Below are positions 58,401 through 64,000 of a stretch of DNA of 64,000 nt, piece by piece. A program made the position numbers and the translations under genes. Position 1 is the stretch's first letter. Every line of letters starts with the position of its first letter. Below the pieces are notes generated by a model, which was not told the origin of the DNA, searched no databases, and worked only from the letters and a program-made list of their open reading frames with translations. This DNA comes from Desmodesmus armatus. Taxonomy: Eukaryota; Chlorophyta; Chlorophyceae; Sphaeropleales; Scenedesmaceae. The stretch spans positions 833,001-897,000 of the forward strand of contig VIIQ02000008.1 in assembly GCA_007449985.2 (NCBI GenBank). Direction: 5' to 3'.

Positions 58401-58643
58401 GTGACAACAGTGACAGACACACAGCAGGGTGATCTTTAGTGCTGGGGCAGCCTTGTTGCCCCAACAGGAGGTATGGATGATTGATCTGAGGATCACACTA
58501 CACACTACGCCGGGCGGGAGAGCATTTGCAGTGGCCCTGAAGTAAGACATAAGACAGCAAGCCATCATATCACGTACTTCAACTTGAGGTCTCAAAGGCC
58601 GCAGCTCTGGTGGCAGGGCCACCCCCACAGGGGGAACCTCCAT
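52469..58643 (-). CDS. CBP60-like (calmodulin-binding protein 60) protein with Gln-rich tail
   Basis: CBP60 proteins of land plants include transcription regulators, some binding calmodulin. Nine in-phase exons: 58643-58578, 58384-58197, 57793-57601, 57175-56996, 56419-56308, 55879-55725, 55118-55047, 54659-54321 and 54100-52469; about 978 residues. The order of segments follows CBP60: N-terminal helix (KEQVDYVTNEVLQSM), QNLRLVLR, KNKYLIDDHLKAKCGAG, RVEVVDENGQCITEALPDV, DLEVHVLNGEKY, DGQAPLSDLQ then APTFRLLVWAIDRHTG, SESFVVATKRVKHAIKSDIP then IGDHISKLVHIGKATVDKLQ, and FRELVELCDQN..VRHLLKLSPEKWDEVCQHAL. An unusual CxxC pair (DGACSLCQY) is inserted after residue 85. The tail from about residue 435 opens with a Trp-rich segment (WFAPGHTGWGIYWHDP) and becomes Gln/Met/Ala-rich, suggesting an activation domain. 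Assignment rests on pattern resemblance. Confidence 0.7.
54780..54990. repeat. Seven exact 30-bp tandem repeats
   Basis: Unit actgtcagggacgcgcaaac plus cctgccacct, seven times at exactly 30-bp spacing with almost no divergence, inside the intron 54660-55046 of the CBP60-like gene. Confidence 0.95.
55495..55690. repeat. 15-bp minisatellite (tacgcactgctgctg)
   Basis: A dozen imperfect copies in the CBP60-like intron 55119-55724. Confidence 0.85.
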
Positions 58644-60120
58644 TGCTCCTATGCCCCTGGTGGGGCTTGCAGCAGCGCTGCCCTCTGCTGTCCTGTGGTG
58701 TGGAAGGTGCTGGCAGGTGGGTCCGAGTTCAAAGAACAGAGCGTCAAGAACCCAGACTATTTAATCTCATACCAACGTGATCCAACAACGTTCAAAAAAC
58801 TTGTTTGACGGCCCACTTCGCCACTGCATCCTTGAAGGTTTTTGGGCCAAGGGTCTGGGCACCAGTACATTTCAAGCATACATGGAGGGAAGGCATCCAT
58901 AGCTCATGATTTGGTTGCTGGTTGGTTGCCATCCACATCAGGGGTTGTCAGGCCTTACTACCCCTGATTCACATTGCGCAACATGGATGCTCTATAGAGC
59001 TACCTCTGTGTCTGACTCTTCTTGGGGTGCAACGTGCTGTCCTTTTGCTGAACACCAGGCCCAACTTGCGTTCATATGCTGATCCAGGGCCATTTTTGCA
59101 ACATCCACAGCCCATGGGCCAATGGTCCGCGCCAACTGTTCAGCAGCTGTCGCCAGCCTGTTCCTGTACTTATGTACTGGCCCTCAGCGCAGCGAGATGT
59201 TCAGGGCAGGGCCCTCCTTTGCAATGCTGTGATGCAAGAAAATATATTGTTCTTAGTTCCTTTCATTCAGGCCAAAGGACGTGATGCTTTTGCAACAGAA
59301 CTGTCATGAGCAGAGGAGACATCGCTGATGTCACATCAGCCTTGTTGAACTGCCTTATCTTGTGCTTCAAGGTAATTGATTGCAGAAGTCCCTCAGCACT
59401 GCTGGAAATAGGTGGCTGGCTGAACTGCGGGAGCTCAACTGCCAGCTGCTGCTACCAATCAGTTTCCATCAAGCGTGGTGGTCTGTGGCACTGTACGTGT
59501 GTATGCATTCCTATGTTATGTAACAAGCACTGTGCAGCCACTGCACTCAGTCGTCACCCATGTCATCTACTCACCCACGTTTTTCAGCGGGCATCACCAA
59601 CAACTACATCACCCCTACAGCAACTGGTCCATCGTGCTCCTGTGCATGCACCCTTCCCAATTGCTGAAAACTGTGTGGGCACCGCACCCCCCAGTGATGC
59701 AACCCATGACACTAATCATGACTCACTTGCTACTACTTCACGGTGCGGAGAAGATGCTGTACCCTATGGAGTCACCCGGCCTGCACACGTCTGCAGCAGG
59801 CAATCATGTCCCTCCTGAACACTCAGCCACCAACAAGCATGCACCCCAGCTTGTCCACAGCTTGCAAGCCCAGTAGCCAAGCAAGCAGTACTGCCCTGCA
59901 GGCAGTGCGGGGGCATGCAGCGCCCGCAGCCGCCGCCCATTTTGCGCCCGGAGACGCGTGTCAGACACAACCTCCATACACACACAGACGTCCCACACAT
60001 TCATTATCCCGCCTCAGCACAGGCTGCTGCCGCCTGTCGCAAGCAGCAACACCGCCAACCACTGCATCATCTCATCCATAGGAGCTCCGCCGCCAGCCGC
60101 CCATGCCCCAGCACGCCCGT
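58644..60120. other. Spacer with decayed coding-like fragments
   Basis: This holds the upstream region of the CBP60-like gene. Short frames on the plus strand look protein-like but are broken: around 58700-58805 (EQSVKNPDYLISYQRDPTTF), continuing after a frame change (DGPLRHCILEGFWAKGLG), and 59215-59306 (NILFLVPFIQAKGRDAF). They may be a dead transposon or pseudogene; no family was recognised. Confidence 0.3.
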
Positions 60121-60557
60121 GCAACTGCTGCCACGCGCCGCACGTGTTCCCTACGTCCTGCTGCTGCCGCCCTTGCGTCGTCTGCCTGCTAGGAGGTCAG
60201 CCGGTCTGCCAGCACTGTCACAGTGGCTGGCATGACGGCTGCTTTGACAGTTGACAGCGCTGATGTCTTCTCAGTCAGCATGTGTCCATGTTGCAGTAAG
60301 GACGGCCATGCGGCTGCTTACGCCTTGAGTGGCTCTGCTAGGTGGTCTCCCTTGATGAACCTGCAGCACAGCACCAACAGGCAGCAGCAACATGCACATG
60401 TTTCATACCGGCAACAGCAGCAGCTGAACCTAACTCTGTGACTGTCGACGGCGACACTGGCTACCACACCTAGTGCCTGCAGCCGCCACTCAGCAGTGTG
60501 CCGGAGGGCGCCTGGCTGTGCCCAGAGTGTGTGGAGGCTGGCTACACAGAGGAGGAT
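60121..60557 (+). CDS. PHD zinc-finger exons, partial gene
   Basis: Two plus-strand pieces together give a PHD finger (histone-tail reader type). The first, about 60121-60250, encodes CCCRPCVVCLLGGQPVC then QHCHSGWHDGCF. The second, 60483-60557 with a clear acceptor and a gtaggg donor, encodes PPLSSVPEGAWLCPECVEAG. This supplies the C4HC3 ligands and the usual 'VPEGxWLCPEC' end. The donor of the first piece is not canonical within reach (gttgac at best), and neither start nor C terminus was found, so the gene may be partial, mis-assembled or decayed. A long hairpin begins 26 bases downstream. Confidence 0.55.
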
Positions 60558-60582
60558 GTAGGGAGCAGGGAGCAGCAACGGC

Positions 60583-60713
60583 CTGTAGAATGCAGGTGTG
60601 GCCAGCTCAGGCGGTGCTGGTTCCTGGTTCAGGCGAGCTCTCAGGCCAGATCTGAGGGCACGCCTGAACCTCGACCCAGCACCGCCTGAGCTGGCCACAC
60701 CTGCATCCTACAG
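60583..60713. repeat. 53-bp near-perfect hairpin
   Basis: Arms 60583-60635 and 60661-60713 pair with four mismatches; the 25-base loop contains a further small stem (ctcag/ctgag). The arms include gcaggtgtggccagctcagg. Either a small-RNA precursor-like stem or a fold-back element. Confidence 0.85.
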
Positions 60714-61107
60714 TCTGCTCGTCTTGGCACAGCAGCAAGACTGCTGAGATGCGTGGCTGTTAGTGCCGTTGGTCCTATTGTGGCACAAGAGACTGCAATT
60801 GCAGCGAATGCCCCTGCATTGGCTCGTTCGGTTCATGTGGCCTCTCCAGCAGCTATCATAAATCACCAGCTCTGCTGTCTCAAGACATGCATGGCATGTT
60901 CGGGCCCACTGCAGCTGCAAGAAGCAGCTCCACACACCCCATGCTGATCCAACAGCAGGCGCCGGGCCCCTGATACTCCCTTTTTATGGTCTCTGCTGAT
61001 GCTTTCTTTTGAGCTGCTGGTACGCTCAAAAGCTTGTACCCAGTGGCTGGAAGGTCGTGTGGATGCAGCCAGTTGCGTCTAGTTGATGTACGCTGTATGC
61101 ATTGCCC
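60714..61107. other. Spacer, nothing recognised
   Basis: Convergent region between the PHD exons and the minus-strand gene ending at 61108. Either side may have its 3' UTR here. Confidence 0.35.
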
Positions 61108-63674
61108 TCAGACAGCTATCAACAGAGGCGGCACGCTGCCCAAGTCACACCTGCTGCTGCTGCTGCTGACAAAGCTGAGGAAAGCATGCACCATGCCACC
61201 GTGATACCCACACTGTGCTGCTGCATTCGCACAGGCTGGGACAGCCCCCGCGTTGTCAATGCTGGGGTACATGCTTTCAACATCAAAAGTAACAAGGACA
61301 GCATCACGGCCGACTGTGCTGGTTTCCAAGCCGCACCTGAAGTAGACCTCGTTGGGGCGTGCCACATAGCTGCCCTCAGGAGCAGAGTCCATGGCCTCAT
61401 CCTTGACCTCAGTGACGTGGACAGACTGGTACACGCCGGAGAACTGTAGGCAGGGAATGAAGCCAGGCACACACCAGGCAACAGGGCATGAGGTAGCGAC
61501 AGTAGCTTCAGCTGGACAGGGTGCTGTCGACTGATGAAACTGCAGTTGTTGAGAGTGCTGTGGGTGCACTAGTGAGAAGCAACAGCCACTGGAACATGCA
61601 AGTTGATGGGAACTTGAACAGGCAGCAACAACCCATTCCTGTGGTGCTGCCAGGAAGCCCAGTGACCACTGAGCAAAACAATGCAGCAGCTGCTTGATAG
61701 TGCAGCTGCAAGGAGTGATGCCCTACGTACGTGCTTGGTGTCATGCAGCCTGTTGACGGTGTAGAATGTTCCCATGAAGACCATGCCTGAACCAGTGTAG
61801 TACTTCTTCTTGTCCTCATAGCTGGGCTTCTCATCGTACTTCTGTGGCACCACCAGCAGCACCAGCACAGCACACGACACATTATGTACAGCACTCGTCA
61901 CCATTGATGTACAGTACAGTACATCAGCAATCAGACGCAGCAAGCGACCCCGTCGGATGCTTCCGCTTTGACCGCCAAGAAGTGTGATGCGTCCAGGAGG
62001 CTTGCCAGAGGCTCTGTCTGTTTTGGGCCGAGCCTCTGGGCACCCAACCTGGGGAGTACCCGCCCCCTCCCCACCCACCCACCCCATCCCACCCATGGTT
62101 ACGGTCCTGTGTTAACCGTTGACCTGGCAGGGCTGTACACACAGGCTGTACACACAGGCTGTACACACAGGCTGTACACACAGGCTGTACATACAGGCTG
62201 TACATACAGGCTGTACATACAGGCTGTACACACCTCCTCTGGCTCGTAGTACTTCTCCTCCTTGTGGTCATCGTAGTGCTTGTGCTCCTCGTACTTTGGC
62301 TTCTCCTCGTAGTGCTTACGCTCCTCGTACTTCTCGTACTTTGGCTCCTCGTGCTTCTCCTTGTGGTCATCGTAGTGCTTGTGCTCCTCGTACTTTGACT
62401 TCTCCTCGTAGTGCTTGGGCTCCTCGTACTGCACATACAGCGGTACAAAGAGATGGCAGGCAGGGTGATACTCTGGGAGCACCAGAAGGTAGGGACTCCG
62501 GGTCAGCAACATACAGTGGTTAGGCTACAGTGGTAAAGAGCTGAACGGGCTGGAGAGCAGTGGAGCTCGCCAAGCACAGACTGCCCAAGACACCCTGCAG
62601 CAGCCCTGCACAATGGTGGAATGTTGTTGCTGCCCTTACACTTTGTACTTCGGAGACACACGGGCCGAGTCTTCCCCATCTTTGTGAAGCAAATCACACT
62701 TCACAAGCTGCGGTCAAGCTGCGATAGCTGTGTCCTACCTTGTACTTGGGCTCCTCATACTTGGCCCTGCCATATGAGTCATATGGCTTGTATGTGGGCG
62801 TGCCCAGCAGCCCATAGCTCCTCAGGTCATTGGCAGCAATGGACACCTTGTCCCCAGATGTGCAGTCACCGTGGAACAGCTTCTGGCACTTCTCTGCCAT
62901 GTGGGGGTGCACGGGCTTGCCCTCGAATGCGACCTTGGTGGCCTGCAGGATATCTCCCTGGATTGTGACGGACATGCCGTCGCATGCTGGCTCGCCACAG
63001 GTGTGGGAGTCCTTGTTCAGAGTGCTGCACAAGCAAGGAAACAGGCAGCATAGGAGCAGCAGAGTCACAGGCAGTGTTACTGCAGTCCTGCAGTCTTGTT
63101 ATCTATGTTGCATTGGGGCTGCAACACCTGTGAAACGAGTTGCGCAACTTGCAGTTGGATGTGCACATCAGATGTGGTTGCCGTCCCGTATCAGCCGGCA
63201 GCGTTTCTGTCCCCGATCAGCTGGCAACACGGCATGCAGCGACTGCACCCCACACTTCACTGCCAGGGAGGCGCAGCTTCACATAGCACACCAGGACATG
63301 TCTGTCTAGGCTGCTGCACAGCACAGCCAGCACTGCAGCTGCTGCTGCTGGCACAACCTCCCTCACTGCTCCGAGTGAACCCCAGCCTGGCTGGAGTACA
63401 CCGCCCTGGCAGCAATGCTGCTACTAGATCAGCTGACTGCAGTGCCCTACTGTGCCAGCCTGGCTGCCAGGCTGGCTGCAGCCGCAGCAGCAGCACTCAC
63501 CAGCTGCCTGTGAAGGTACCAATCTTCATGACTGTGTCGTCATAATCGTTGATCGTAACGGGTGACTCCAGCAGCATGGGTGTGTACGAGCACTTGCCCG
63601 TGGTGATGACCTCCTCTGTCATCTTGTCCAGGGCTTTGTGGACCTCTGGCTTGTTGCAGCAGGTCATTTCAGCC
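61108..63674 (-). CDS. Cys-containing protein with charged YEE/HKHYDD repeat (partial)
   Basis: Unrecognised; the 5' end lies beyond 63674, probably beyond the window. Exons in phase: 63674-63501 (EMTCCNKPEVHKALDKMTEE), 63024-62739 (CTLNKDSHTCGEPACDGMSV), 62428-62234, 61841-61731 and 61443-61108. The middle exon is a highly charged repeat of KYEEHKHYDDHKEEK type, about 65 residues, with few other residue types. The C-terminal exons are ordinary in composition (GSGMVFMGTFYTVNRLHD; YQSVHVTEVKDEAMDSA; GRDAVLVTFDVESMYPSI). A further Cys-rich exon-like stretch (GHCTGSCMYSTAVDCPS) sits near 63800. The pattern (paired Cys, short spacing) loosely resembles the other two Cys-rich genes, so an extracellular or wall protein is possible. 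The stop chosen is the first in frame. Confidence 0.65.
62129..62233. repeat. 13-bp minisatellite (ggctgtacacaca), 8 copies
   Basis: Eight units, three with a c-to-t change, end exactly at the donor of the charged-repeat exon (exon end 62234), so the first unit overlaps the splice site on the minus strand. Confidence 0.9.
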
Positions 63675-64000
63675 CTACAGCAACATGCATGCAGCCACTG
63701 GGTGTGCTGATGTGTACATTGTACACCTCTTCTGTATGCAGGCCTGCTGTCGGGTGTTGCATGGCAGCTGCACCAGTGCACAGTACTGAGGGGCAGTCGA
63801 CAGCAGTACTGTACATGCAGGAGCCAGTGCAGTGCCCCTGCTGAGCAGCTAGCGCGGGAATGGTGGCGTTGACTCTGTGTAATTGCTCATAAGTGAGGTA
63901 CGAGTGGATGTAGCAATCAGTATGGTGATGCAGCAAGACAGCAAGTATGTTCCGGCTTGGGTGGTTGAAGTGCAGGCACAGTACGGGGTAAGGCTGCGCA

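Overview
This window is nuclear DNA of a green alga, most likely a chlorophycean (Scenedesmus/Chlamydomonas-type lineage). The protein-coding genes are dense with small GT-AG introns. Candidate TGTAA poly(A) signals follow several stop codons. Plastid-type genes are nuclear-encoded (acyl carrier protein, a calredoxin, the ATPase of a chloroplast sulfate permease). CAG/CTG trinucleotide tracts and long G and C homopolymers are everywhere. No prokaryotic operon, CRISPR array, tRNA or rRNA was seen. Gene models were built by hand from splice sites, phase agreement between exons and protein family resemblance; species assignment is inference.

Layout. 0.2-1.3 kb (-): start of a secreted Cys-rich protein running off the left edge. 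1.5-2.9 kb (+): plastid acyl carrier protein. 4.7-5.6 kb (-): small unrecognised protein, divergent from 5.9-9.1 kb (+): MRT4 ribosome-assembly factor. 9.9-14.0 kb (+): FAM98-like protein. 15.0-17.3 kb (-): coiled-coil protein. 18.1-27.1 kb (-): very large Gln/Ala-rich protein with beta-propeller-like segments (tentatively TAF1C/RRN6-like), divergent from 27.6-31.8 kb (+): calredoxin (four EF-hands plus thioredoxin). 33.9-39.3 kb (+): CysA-type sulfate transporter ATPase. 39.3-45.3 kb: no confident gene. 45.3-50.4 kb (-): second secreted Cys-rich protein. 52.5-58.6 kb (-): a CBP60-like (calmodulin-binding protein 60) protein with a Gln-rich tail. 60.1-60.6 kb (+): PHD-finger exons. 61.1-63.7 kb (-): Cys-rich protein with a charged Tyr/Glu/Lys/His repeat, continuing past the right edge.

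Most unusual features. (1) Local tandem duplications of about 120-300 bp straddle exon/intron boundaries in four genes and leave decoy exon pieces. The extreme case, 22.3-23.5 kb, is an array of six donor-like sites facing three 237-bp acceptor repeats. (2) G-runs tend to follow donors and C-runs tend to precede acceptors on the transcribed strand. (3) Long near-perfect hairpins lie in introns and spacers. (4) A CBP60-type protein is present in an alga. (5) Two genes carry homopolymer-linked frame problems that could be assembly errors. (6) Two or three Cys-rich secretory-type proteins occur in one window.

No operon-like joint pathway is evident. Two genes concern chloroplast calcium/redox and sulfate supply, two or three concern RNA/ribosome or transcription machinery (MRT4, FAM98, possibly the TAF1C-like protein), and two may read calcium signals (calredoxin, CBP60-like).
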